From positions 1,103,836 to 1,167,835 of the forward strand of contig NZ_AZSJ01000007.1 of the NCBI RefSeq assembly GCF_000516555.1: DNA of 64,000 bases. The letters are read 5' to 3'. Below are positions 45,577-53,550 of this stretch, in pieces (within the stretch, counting starts at the first letter, position 1; each line of letters begins with the position of its first letter). A program made the translations under genes and the position numbers. The DNA comes from Afipia sp. P52-10. Its GTDB lineage: Bacteria > Pseudomonadota > Alphaproteobacteria > Rhizobiales > Xanthobacteraceae. Below the pieces are notes generated by a model, which made no database searches, was not told where the DNA came from, and saw only the letters and a program-made list of their open reading frames with translations.

Positions 45577-45609
45577 TCGTCCCCTGAACGACCCGCGATC
45601 TGGCCGCTA

Positions 45610-45655
45610 GCGCGTTTGCGAGCGAAGCGAACACCATTTCGCGCGACGAACGCGC
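45610..45655. terminator. imperfect hairpin between the HPt and DUF2336 genes
   Basis: GCGCGTT at 45610 pairs with AACGCGC at 45649, with a second inner pairing of AGCGAA-type bases with TTCGCG. It lies between convergent genes (stops at 45576 and 45666). No T-tract, so it is a weak terminator candidate. Confidence 0.35.
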
Positions 45656-45665
45656 GAGAGGCGCC

Positions 45666-46844
45666 TCAGGCGGCCAGGCGACGATCGCTGGCATCGCGAT
45701 CGAGGTGTTGCGCGGCGACCAATTCATCGCAGAACAGCCGCGCTTCCTCGCGCGCGGACTCGGTCTCGAACCGCCGCAGCAGGATCAACAGCGCTTCCGT
45801 CGCCTCCGAGTCCTGTTCGCAGCTCGTCAGCACGCGCTCGACCATCCGTCGCTGCAGCCGTGTCGCACCATCGATGGTTCCGGCGAAGCCGATCTCGCCG
45901 CCCGCTGCCAACGCCGCACCGAAGGCTGCGAAGGTGGAGGGCGGGAAACCGGCGCGGCTCAAGAGCGCGGTCAGGCTCGCGCCTGCGGGCTCCTGCAGGA
46001 TCGCACTCACCCGCTGGCGGTTCATGCCGGTCAGTTCGACCAGCGACAGTTCGAACATGTCGGCATTGCCGGACAGCAGCGTCCGCAGGATCAATCCTGC
46101 CGTCAGCTGGCCGCTCTCGCGCAGGTGGCGGACCAGGACACACAGATCATCGCCCGGCGCCTTCGCCGCGATGTTGACCATCGAGCGCTCACGCGCTTCG
46201 CCGGTGACGATCTCCGCCCGCTCGGTGCTCAGCCAGTTGCGCGCCGTGACGAAGCGGCTGAGCTGATCCGACAGCTTGGCAACCAGAGCGAGGCGCGTCG
46301 CGGCAGGAAGCTCGCGGCCATCCAGCAGCCGCTCGCGGATCGCCGCGACATGACCGAACCGCTCGACGATGCGATCGATCGAGAGCGGTGTGAGCGCCGC
46401 CTCGGCATTTTCGATCAGCACCAGACAGGCTTCGATCGTGCCCACTTCGGCGATTGCCGCGCAGATCGACGCCGGCAGATTACGGCGGCTGGCGATCGCG
46501 CACTGCACCTCGCGCTTGCCGGTGGCGACGATATCGACGAGGTCGGCGTCGATCAAAAGCGGAGAATGTTGCAGAATCGGCAGCGCCACCGAGGGCTGGT
46601 CGCAGGACAGCGCCCGCACGATCGCGGCCGGCGCGTCGCTGCTGTGAGCGAACACCTGCGCCATCGCCTCTCGCACCAGCGGCGACGGATCATCCAGCAG
46701 CATCAGCAGCGCACCTTCGGTCGCCGCAACGTCGTCCGAGGACATTTCGGAGAAGAGCCAAGCCCGGGCCAAAGCGCGGGTCGCTTCCGCCCGCTCGCCC
46801 GCCGGAGCCGTACGCACCCAACCGAGAAAATGCCGGACAATCAT
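45666..46844 (-). CDS. DUF2336 family protein
   Basis: A 392-residue all-helical protein that fits the DUF2336 family of alphaproteobacteria, with HEAT-like helical pairs (e.g. LLDDPSPLVREAMAQVFAHS, VFAHSSDAPAAIVRALS). No signal or membrane segments. Such proteins often lie near receiver and HPt genes, as here (orphan receiver and HPt immediately downstream on the other strand). The molecular role is unknown. The ATG at 46844 is preferred over 46850 because AGTGGA lies 7 nt before it. Confidence 0.82.
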   Translation of the reverse strand: MIVRHFLGWVRTAPAGERAEATRALARAWLFSEMSSDDVAATEGALLMLLDDPSPLVREAMAQVFAHSSDAPAAIVRALSCDQPSVALPILQHSPLLIDADLVDIVATGKREVQCAIASRRNLPASICAAIAEVGTIEACLVLIENAEAALTPLSIDRIVERFGHVAAIRERLLDGRELPAATRLALVAKLSDQLSRFVTARNWLSTERAEIVTGEARERSMVNIAAKAPGDDLCVLVRHLRESGQLTAGLILRTLLSGNADMFELSLVELTGMNRQRVSAILQEPAGASLTALLSRAGFPPSTFAAFGAALAAGGEIGFAGTIDGATRLQRRMVERVLTSCEQDSEATEALLILLRRFETESAREEARLFCDELVAAQHLDRDASDRRLAA

Positions 46845-46993
46845 GGGCATTCCACTTGACGCAACTGGTGACGGCATCGACCAACGATGCCAACTCTCGT
46901 CACTCTAGCGGCCGACGCTTAACAAAGCGTTCACCATAACTGTTTGGAATGATTGACGTTTGATTAACGGACGGCCGCACGGAGATACCGCCA

Positions 46994-48016
46994 TCAGCTC
47001 CGGTATGCGCCGAAGCGATCGCTGAACAGATCGAGCGGCTGACTCTGCCCGGCGGATGCTGCGGGGGCCGCCGGAGCCGCGACCGCTGGCTTCTGCACGT
47101 CGGATGCGATGCCGGCGGTGGATGACGTGGAGCCGTTGGCCCACAGCTCGCGCACGGCTGCCGACACCGGCTCGGCGCGGTCACCGGTCTGAAACATCGC
47201 ATGGAAGCTGAAGCGAGCGTTGCGCTCGGCGATGCCGCGTTGCCGGCTCTCGGCCTCGGAGGCCTCCGGCGCATAGGCGCTCGCCTGCGCCATGGTGCTT
47301 GTCGAGAGCGCAGCCAGCGTACCGCCGGTCGGCGGCGCGACACCGGCGGCCGCGATCATGCTGCGCGCATCTTCGGAGCGTGCGGCTGTGGCATATCGCC
47401 CGGTCAATGTGGCGTAGACCTGCGAGGCGGTGCGCGGCGTGCCGTCGTTGGCATAGAAGATCGAGCGGTTGGCGGCGGCAGCACGCGGAAACATCGCCGC
47501 TGCATTGGCCTGCGGATTGGTCTCGGCCTGCGCAATCAACCTGGAGGCTCCACCCGCGCCAAGGAAATGCGCGATGTACAGTTCGCCCTCGCTCGGCCTG
47601 CGGCCGAGATTGCTGGTGAGCTTGGAGCCGTTGGAACGGGTCAGCACGCCGGCCATCGCGGCATTCGCCGCCGGGTCCTTGCGCAACTGCAGGATCTCGT
47701 TGCGCATCGCCGGATCGCTCACCTCATAACGCCCCGACGGCGTGCGGGTGATCGCGTCAGCGTAGCGGTTGTAGCCGAAGTAGGAGCCCGCCTCCTTCAC
47801 CGTGCCGAGCCAGGTCTGCTCGATGAACTGATAAAGCCCGCGCGCGGAGGAGGATGGGGCGGCGGCGGACGGGTTGAGATTGGACTCGATCTTCGCAGCT
47901 GCGACGAGATAGCCGAAGTTGACGCCGGTTGCGCTGGCGGCCTGCCGGATGGTCCCCGCGAGCGCGGTGCGCACCGGGTTGGCAGCTGAGACTGGTATGG
48001 CCGCTTCGACCGCCAT
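46994..48016 (-). CDS. lytic transglycosylase (SLT domain) without a signal peptide
   Basis: A 340-residue protein. An SLT-type catalytic domain has Glu44 in VAAAKIESNLNPSAAAPSSS, followed by the ARGLYQFIEQTWLGTV segment, then a region ending in alanine-rich, low-complexity sequence. The C-terminal part (LDLFSDRFGAYRS) resembles the tail of flagellar or secretion-associated muramidases. The N-terminus (MAVEAAIPVSAANPVRTAL) is not a signal peptide, so export would need a specialised route, or the true start lies elsewhere. Related proteins in this group are encoded near flagellar or transport genes. Confidence 0.8.
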   Translation of the reverse strand: MAVEAAIPVSAANPVRTALAGTIRQAASATGVNFGYLVAAAKIESNLNPSAAAPSSSARGLYQFIEQTWLGTVKEAGSYFGYNRYADAITRTPSGRYEVSDPAMRNEILQLRKDPAANAAMAGVLTRSNGSKLTSNLGRRPSEGELYIAHFLGAGGASRLIAQAETNPQANAAAMFPRAAAANRSIFYANDGTPRTASQVYATLTGRYATAARSEDARSMIAAAGVAPPTGGTLAALSTSTMAQASAYAPEASEAESRQRGIAERNARFSFHAMFQTGDRAEPVSAAVRELWANGSTSSTAGIASDVQKPAVAAPAAPAASAGQSQPLDLFSDRFGAYRS

Positions 48017-48115
48017 GATGGGACCGGGCTTGGGTTCAGGTATGGGCGGCGACGCACGGGGCCCGCCCGACCTCCTCGACCGTCATCAAAGTGAAGCGTT
48101 ATGGTTAACGCAGTG

Positions 48116-48583
48116 TTAATCGTCGCTGTGGCCGTGCCCGGCCTTGCCATACACCGCGTCCGGATCGAACAGCCGCTCCGCATCGACGAACGCGAGCGAA
48201 TCCGCCCCGCCTGCCCCGGGCACGACCGCGCGGTAAAAACAGGAACGGCGGCCGGTGTGGCAGGCAGCGCCGCCGGTCTGATCGACCCGCAACCAGATCG
48301 CGTCCTGGTCGCAATCGATCCGGATCTCGACCACGCGCTGAACGTGACCCGATGTCTCACCTTTATGCCACAACGCCTTGCGTGAGCGGCTGAAATACCA
48401 GGCCTCACCGGATTCAACCGTTTTCTGAAGCGCCTCGGCGTTCATGTAGGCGACCATCAGCACCTCGCCGCTCGCAGCGTCGGTGGTGACGCAGGTCACA
48501 AGGCCTGCGGCATCGAAGCGCGGACGCAGCACCACGCCCTCCTCCAAATCGTCGGCTTGCTTTGCAGATGGTTCGGTCGACAC
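48116..48583 (-). CDS. hisI: phosphoribosyl-AMP cyclohydrolase (histidine biosynthesis)
   Basis: Opens the adenine ring of phosphoribosyl-AMP in step three of histidine synthesis. Motifs: [32 protein letters not shown], and the metal-binding [20 protein letters not shown] and [10 protein letters not shown]. Only the cyclohydrolase part is present (155 aa), with no pyrophosphatase fusion. The GTG at 48583 follows GGAGG by 6 nt and gives a family-like N-terminus; a further GTG at 48619 would add 12 residues. Confidence 0.93.
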   Translation of the reverse strand: MSTEPSAKQADDLEEGVVLRPRFDAAGLVTCVTTDAASGEVLMVAYMNAEALQKTVESGEAWYFSRSRKALWHKGETSGHVQRVVEIRIDCDQDAIWLRVDQTGGAACHTGRRSCFYRAVVPGAGGADSLAFVDAERLFDPDAVYGKAGHGHSDD

Positions 48584-48832
48584 GGAAGCCTCCAGCGGCG
48601 CATGGTCCGAAACGGCCACCGCCGCATCGGATGCGTGAACTCAAGATTTGCGAGCGGCTACGCCGTCAGCAAACTGATTAGGGAATCAGGTGCCAACAAT
48701 AGCTCAGAGGAGCGCCGGATTTGACATCCAACTCATGGGCGACGACGCCCAGCCGGGCGCGGACGTCTCCTCCGCTCCACCCGGATCGTATTCGAACACG
48801 ACGGAAAGCAGGCTCGGCCAGAGGCCGACCGG

Positions 48833-49486
48833 TCAGCGGCCGGGGCCGCGTACCATATTCAGGAAACGCCCCTGCATCTGAACGTCGTCGCGGAAGACGC
48901 CGGTGAACTGCGTGGTCAGCGTGGAGGCACCCTCCTTGCCGACGCCACGCACCGACATGCAGGTGTGCTCGGCCTCGACGACGACCGCGACACCGCGCGG
49001 CTTCAGGGTCTTCTCGATCGCATTGACGATCTGCGCCGTCAGGTGCTCCTGGGTCTGCAGGCGCGCGGCGAACACATCGACCAGCCGCGCCAGCTTCGAC
49101 AGCCCCACCACCCGGTCCACCGGCGCATAGGCGATATGCGCCTTGCCGTAGAACGGCATCATGTGATGCTCGCAATGGGAGGTGAAGCCGATGTCCCGCA
49201 CCAGCACGAAATCGTCGTAGCCGGCGGTCTCGCCGAAGGTCCGCTCCAGCAGTTCATCTGGGGACTGCTGATAGCCCTGGAAGAGCTCGTCATAAGCCTC
49301 GACCACCCGCCGCGGCGTATCGATCAGCCCCTCGCGGGCGGTATTCTCGCCGATGTAGGACAGCAGGGTCTTGACGGCGGCCTCGGCCTCGGCGCGGGAT
49401 GGCCGCGCAGCAGCATTCCCACTCTTTGAAGCATCCATTTCAGCATCAGCACCGGCCGCGCGAAGCGGCTTGATCACGGCATCCAT
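48833..49486 (-). CDS. folE: GTP cyclohydrolase I
   Basis: First step of folate and pterin synthesis: GTP to dihydroneopterin triphosphate. The 217-residue protein has the zinc cysteine and histidine in TSHCEHH (Cys105, His108), the second zinc cysteine in [11 protein letters not shown], and the [14 protein letters not shown] motif. The N-terminal 30 residues are variable, as in other members. The ATG follows GGAGAGTCGTA. It is divergent from the NifU-like gene, with TATAAT-type promoter elements in between. Confidence 0.95.
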   Translation of the reverse strand: MDAVIKPLRAAGADAEMDASKSGNAAARPSRAEAEAAVKTLLSYIGENTAREGLIDTPRRVVEAYDELFQGYQQSPDELLERTFGETAGYDDFVLVRDIGFTSHCEHHMMPFYGKAHIAYAPVDRVVGLSKLARLVDVFAARLQTQEHLTAQIVNAIEKTLKPRGVAVVVEAEHTCMSVRGVGKEGASTLTTQFTGVFRDDVQMQGRFLNMVRGPGR

Positions 49487-49661
49487 TACGACTCTCCGTT
49501 CGACCGGCCCCATTGTGGGACCGGAGTGTCACCGGTCAATCGCAGCGACTCTTTCGTTCGCTGGACGCCGCAAAATAGACCCAAGCGCCTGATAGCGCCC
49601 GGGCTGGCTTATTGTTCCCAGAGGCATTGGCAGCCGATGCTTTCCTGGGAGACCATGACTA

Positions 49662-49667
49662 TATAAT
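49662..49667 (+). promoter_or_regulatory. perfect -10 box (TATAAT) upstream of the NifU-like gene
   Basis: TATAAT lies 53 bp before the NifU-like start. A good -35 at 17-bp spacing is not visible (TTGGCA is 29 bp upstream). The transcript would then open with the hairpin at 49679-49695. Confidence 0.45.
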
Positions 49668-49678
49668 GCCGGAAGCAC

Positions 49679-49695
49679 GTCCCGCAATGCGGGAC
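49679..49695 (+). promoter_or_regulatory. leader hairpin upstream of the NifU-like gene
   Basis: A 7-bp perfect stem GTCCCGC / GCGGGAC with a 3-nt loop (AAT), ending 24 bp before the start codon. It could influence translation or RNA stability; no ligand-binding structure is apparent. Confidence 0.45.
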
Positions 49696-49719
49696 CGGCA
49701 CGGGTCTTATGCATTAGCC

Positions 49720-50184
49720 ATGATAAACGACATCTATAACAAGCGGATCATCGAGCTGGCCGGCAGCATCCCGCGGCTCGGGCGGCTGGCCGACCCGGAC
49801 GCAACCGCAACCGCACACTCCAAGCTCTGCGGCTCGACCGTGGTGGTCGACCTGAAGATGGACGGCCCGGTGGTCACCGCGTTTGCCCACGACGTAAGGG
49901 CCTGTGCTCTCGGCCAGGCGTCCTCTTCGATCATGGCGCGGAACGTGATCGGCTCCACCGCCTCGGAGCTGCGCGACCTGCGCGAGACCGTCCGGCGGAT
50001 GTTGAAGGAAAACGGCCCGCCGCCGACCGGCAAGTGGGCTGATATCGCCGTGCTCGAACCTGTGCGCGACTACAAGGCGCGTCATGCGTCGACGCTTCTG
50101 ACCTTCGATGCGGTGGTCGATGCGATCGGCAAGATCGAGGCCCGCGCGTCGTCAGACGCCGATACGAGCACGGTCGCAGGCTGA
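49720..50184 (+). CDS. NifU/IscU-like iron-sulfur scaffold-type protein
   Basis: A 154-residue protein with the N-terminal NifU-type fold: MINDIYNKRIIELAGSIP, KLCGSTVVVDLKMDG (Cys37) and RACALGQASSSIMARNVIG (Cys62). Typical scaffolds have three cluster cysteines. Here only two are in recognisable places and the third is not seen, so a role in cluster assembly is likely but altered. Similar proteins are annotated as Fe-S cluster assembly scaffolds in Bradyrhizobium relatives. The ATG at 49720 lacks a strong ribosome binding site, but the upstream in-frame ATG gives an unrelated extension. Confidence 0.8.
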   Translation: MINDIYNKRIIELAGSIPRLGRLADPDATATAHSKLCGSTVVVDLKMDGPVVTAFAHDVRACALGQASSSIMARNVIGSTASELRDLRETVRRMLKENGPPPTGKWADIAVLEPVRDYKARHASTLLTFDAVVDAIGKIEARASSDADTSTVAG

Positions 50185-50204
50185 AAGCCTTTCGCCGAAA
50201 CGGC

Positions 50205-50229
50205 TGCAGGCACGCGCGACGGGCCTGCA
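50205..50229. terminator. possible hairpin terminator between convergent genes
   Basis: TGCAGGC / GCCTGCA (7 bp) with an 11-nt loop, 20 bp after the NifU-like stop and 11 bp after the end of the opposing gene. No T-tract. Confidence 0.4.
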
Positions 50230-50239
50230 TCACGACCGG

Positions 50240-51118
50240 CTACTTGTTTTCGGTGTTCACCGTCAGCGCCGGAGCTTTTGCCTCCGCCGTCTTCTGCACC
50301 TCGGCCGTCTTTGGCTGCTCACCCGCATAGCGATCCTGGACCGGCTTCGGCACCGATACCATCGGTACGGAGGCAACTCCCGGCAGCAGGTCAGCCAGCG
50401 TTTCAACGCTGGTCAGGTTGCTGGTGCGGATTTCGGCGGCGGTCAGCTCGCGCAACGGCTTCCAGGGCGGAACGCTGAGTGCGATCTCAAGCAGGTCGCC
50501 GGTCCCGCCCATCTCGAACGTATACCGGGCGAGCCGTCCGACATCGCGCTCGATGATGAAGACATCCTCCGCCGAATAGGTCGCGGCCTTGGCGTCCTCG
50601 GCCCGATCCCCCATCCAGATCTGGTGCACGCGCAGATGCGCGCCTGGCGGCACATAGCGATTCACGCCGGCCAGCAGCAGGAACACGCACATCGACTCGC
50701 AGGAGGCGTCCGGCGCGATCGAGACACGCGCAGCAATCGCCCCGTCGGCGGGCGGAGCAACCACTGTGCCGACCGTCGTCGACATCCGCAGCTCGCGCCA
50801 GCGCCGACCGAGCTTGATCGAGTCCAGCACCGAGCCGCCACCGGAGTCCAGCACGACCGTCGCACCGCGCAGGTCACGCCCGGCAGCGAACTCCTCGAAC
50901 GCGCGGTAGGTATCGGCGGTGACAATGCCGGTTGCGGTAACCCAGCCCCTGCAGTGCGGCTCGCATGCCCGCGAGCCACCGTCCGCAGTCCAGGAAAATT
51001 TCATCGGCAGCTTTCGCTCTTCGAGCGAGGATGCCGCGTGAGCCGCTCCATCGAATACGGCCGGCAACACCGCGGTCAGCAACAATGCTGCGGCGCATAA
51101 GCGCACCCAGCCGCCCAT
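50240..51118 (-). CDS. periplasmic Clp-protease-fold protein (COG3904-like)
   Basis: A 292-residue exported protein. Signal peptide: VRLCAAALLLTAVLPAVFDGAAHA. The core resembles the ClpP/crotonase fold: TVVLDSGGGSVLDSIKLGRRWRE, then CESMCVFLLLAGVNRYVPPG and AHLRVHQIWMG. The Ser within the CESMC segment is in the place of the protease nucleophile. Proteins of this type are called predicted periplasmic proteins with no proven activity. The ATG at 51118 gives a normal leader; the longer frame to 51199 adds an unlikely extra leader. The C-terminus is Lys/Ala rich. Confidence 0.78.
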   Translation of the reverse strand: MGGWVRLCAAALLLTAVLPAVFDGAAHAASSLEERKLPMKFSWTADGGSRACEPHCRGWVTATGIVTADTYRAFEEFAAGRDLRGATVVLDSGGGSVLDSIKLGRRWRELRMSTTVGTVVAPPADGAIAARVSIAPDASCESMCVFLLLAGVNRYVPPGAHLRVHQIWMGDRAEDAKAATYSAEDVFIIERDVGRLARYTFEMGGTGDLLEIALSVPPWKPLRELTAAEIRTSNLTSVETLADLLPGVASVPMVSVPKPVQDRYAGEQPKTAEVQKTAEAKAPALTVNTENK

Positions 51119-51340
51119 CACAAGCGACCTACAGACCAAGTGAATCCCTTCCCCGCCCCAACAAACCCCGATAAACGCTAGCGAAGATTTCCGCAGCACG
51201 GCCCCGCCGGTGCTGTCACAGTCACATCATAAAAATCGTAACTGGCCGTAGGAGTCGCGTCCAGTTAAAGTTCGCTGCATTGCGTCGAACGCACGCAATA
51301 TTTACGAACTGTTGCGGCGTTGCCGGACGAGCCGGTTCCA

Positions 51341-51742
51341 ATGCCGGAACTACCGGATGATGACCGTACGCTCGACATGATGTTTCTTCGCGCCGTGCTG
51401 TCGCTGTTGTTACGCGGGCCAAGCCTGGCCGGACGCGCGCTGATCCGCACCTATCAATATACCCTGTCGGCCCTCGTCGGCCATCACTGCCGCCATCTGC
51501 CGAGTTGCTCGCACTTCGGCGATGAGGCGCTCGCGCGATACGGTCTGTGGGCGGGCGGATGGATGACGCTGGCCCGCCTTTGCCGCTGCCATCCATGGGG
51601 AACATCCGGCATCGACAATGTGCCGCAGCGTCTGCCCGCCGCAGCTCGCTGGTACCTGCCCTGGCATTACGGGCGATGGTCGTGGAAACCGCTCGATCCC
51701 ACGCCTGACGCAACGTCCGCCTGCGGACATTGCAAACACTGA
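51341..51742 (+). CDS. yidD: YidD membrane-protein insertion efficiency factor
   Basis: A small amphipathic protein of the YidD (DUF37) family that assists YidC-dependent insertion. Signatures: LIRTYQYTLSALVGHHCRHLPSCS, SHFGDEALARYGLWAGGWM and RCHPWGTSGIDNVP. The product of 133 aa has a longer C-terminal tail than the E. coli form. The ATG at 51341 is preferred; a TTG at 51320 would add 7 residues. It is not next to yidC or rnpA, where yidD usually lies, but isolated copies are common in alphaproteobacteria. Confidence 0.92.
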   Translation: MPELPDDDRTLDMMFLRAVLSLLLRGPSLAGRALIRTYQYTLSALVGHHCRHLPSCSHFGDEALARYGLWAGGWMTLARLCRCHPWGTSGIDNVPQRLPAAARWYLPWHYGRWSWKPLDPTPDATSACGHCKH

Positions 51743-51769
51743 GGCTTGATCCGGTCGATCTCCTCGCGC

Positions 51770-52180
51770 TTAGAACGTGACGCAACTCGGACGTAGCGAC
51801 GTCATCACCGATTGTTGGCTGAACGTTTGCTTATATGCATCGACGATCGCCGCGATGTCCGCGCGCCGGCGCGCATCATCGGCGAAGGTGATGAGCACGA
51901 GCTTGCTCGGCTCCCGCACGATGACGCCGCGGCTGCTGTCGCGCCATTGTCCCTTCGCATCGATCACGGTCAGACCGTCGGGAAAGCGCGGCGTGATCTC
52001 GCGCGCGACGAAGGCGGCGAAGGCCGCATCGCTGACGCCGATGCGGTCGCCAATTTTCCGGCCGAACATCAGTTCGGCGGCGATCATCGCCTGCGCAGGC
52101 GGCGCGCAAGCTTGCGGCAAGGCCGTACATGCCGGCAGCAACAACAGCGCAAGGAAAGCTGTCGCTGACCATCCTCGCAT
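51770..52180 (-). CDS. DUF3574 lipoprotein
   Basis: A 136-residue lipoprotein (leader with lipobox LPAC, ALPQACAP after it) with the DUF3574 core: GVSDAAFAAFVAREITPRF, LTVIDAKGQWRDSSRGVIV and KLVLITFADDARRR. The start codon overlaps the stop of the MFS gene by one base (TGATG), so the two are translationally coupled. Function unknown; it may bind a ligand related to the transporter substrate. An alternative GTG is one codon earlier. Confidence 0.85.
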   Translation of the reverse strand: MRGWSATAFLALLLLPACTALPQACAPPAQAMIAAELMFGRKIGDRIGVSDAAFAAFVAREITPRFPDGLTVIDAKGQWRDSSRGVIVREPSKLVLITFADDARRRADIAAIVDAYKQTFSQQSVMTSLRPSCVTF

Positions 52181-53343
52181 CACACGCCCGCACTGACATC
52201 AGCGTTGTGTGGCCTCGTCATCAACAGAACGCCGAGACTGGCGACCATCACCGCCGTCGCGAGATAGCCGATCGAGAGATAGTGGCCGCGGTCGAACAGC
52301 ACGCCCCCGATCAGCGAGCCGATCGCCTGGCCGATATAGAGCACCGACGTGTTCAGCGCCACCGCGCCGGCACTGAGCGCCGGAGCCGCGAGCACCAGCC
52401 TCGCCTGCTGGAGCGAGTTGATCGCGGAGAACCCGATCCCCCAGATCAAAACCCCGGTCAGCATCGCCGCATAGATTTGCGCCCCCGCCGACCAGATGCA
52501 CATGCCGATCGCAATCGCGCCGGCGAAGATCAACGAGGTGGTGAATGGCCCGACCGGGCCGACGATGCGGGCAGCGGTGACGCTGCCGATGATGCCGGTG
52601 ATGCCGAACAGGCCGATGGCGATGCTGATGCCATCCGCATCGCTGTTGCCCAGCAGAACCAGCAGCGGCGCGATGAATGTCAGGATCATGTACTGCGCAC
52701 AGGCGACGATCGCGGTGATCAGCAGCAGAAGCAGGATGTCGCGCGAACGGAACAGCGATGCCCAGGCTTGCAGATCGACCGGCGGCGTCTTGAAATGCGA
52801 AGGCAGCGCCGTGGCGAGCAGCAAGAAACTGACCGCTGCAGCGAAGCCGATCGCCAGATAGGCTGCCGGCCACCCGAACCGGCTCGCAAGCGCGGTCGCG
52901 ATCGGTACGCCAAGCGCGATCGCAAACGACCAACCGATGAAGACAAAGGCGATCGCGCCGGCGCGCTTTTCCGGCGCCGCAGCGATTCCGGCGATGCTTG
53001 CCGCCTGCGGCGTGAAGAATGCAGCCGCCAGCAACATCACCATGCGCATGGCGAATAGCGCCACGAATGTCGAGACGAACGCCGAAACGATATGGCATAC
53101 GGCGATGATCAACATCGCCCCCGCCATCGCGAGCCTGCGGTCGAGCCGGCCGGTGAGCCACGACATCAGCGGTGACCCGATACACAGCACGGCAGAGCCG
53201 AAGGCGATCAGATAGCTCGCCTCGCGAATGGTGACGTCCAGACCATCGGACAACTCATTGAGAATTCCCGCCGGCGCGACAACGCTTGTGCCGATGATGA
53301 AATTGCCGATCAGCAATGCGGTGAGCATGAACGGATTTGACAA
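52180..53343 (-). CDS. MFS transporter (AraJ/Cmx-like), copy A
   Basis: Twelve-helix major facilitator of 387 aa: MSNPFMLTALLIGNFIIGTS at the start, motif A-like GSPLMSWLTGRLDRRLA between helices 2 and 3, and ALNTSVLYIGQAIGSLIGG near the end. It aligns along its whole length with the next MFS gene (53551-54690), for example at the start (LLIGNFIIGTS versus LLLGNFVIGTS) and in the ARL-AAPA-GAVALNTS stretch. The substrate is unknown; efflux of a small organic is likely. Its stop overlaps the DUF3574 lipoprotein start. Confidence 0.92.
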   Translation of the reverse strand: MSNPFMLTALLIGNFIIGTSVVAPAGILNELSDGLDVTIREASYLIAFGSAVLCIGSPLMSWLTGRLDRRLAMAGAMLIIAVCHIVSAFVSTFVALFAMRMVMLLAAAFFTPQAASIAGIAAAPEKRAGAIAFVFIGWSFAIALGVPIATALASRFGWPAAYLAIGFAAAVSFLLLATALPSHFKTPPVDLQAWASLFRSRDILLLLLITAIVACAQYMILTFIAPLLVLLGNSDADGISIAIGLFGITGIIGSVTAARIVGPVGPFTTSLIFAGAIAIGMCIWSAGAQIYAAMLTGVLIWGIGFSAINSLQQARLVLAAPALSAGAVALNTSVLYIGQAIGSLIGGVLFDRGHYLSIGYLATAVMVASLGVLLMTRPHNADVSAGV

Positions 53344-53550
53344 TGTGTGCCTTCTTCAAAAATGACAGGCTCGTCAAGTATTGAGCGCGCGCGGCGCGCC
53401 ACACGCCATAGCATCGATCGCGCATGTACGCCACTTGCAGTCGCAGACATTCACACGATGCATCGCACACCGACGCATCAACAACGCATTTATCGAAACT
53501 TGCGCACGAGAATTTTGCAGTGAGGAATGACACCCCTCATGCAACGATGG

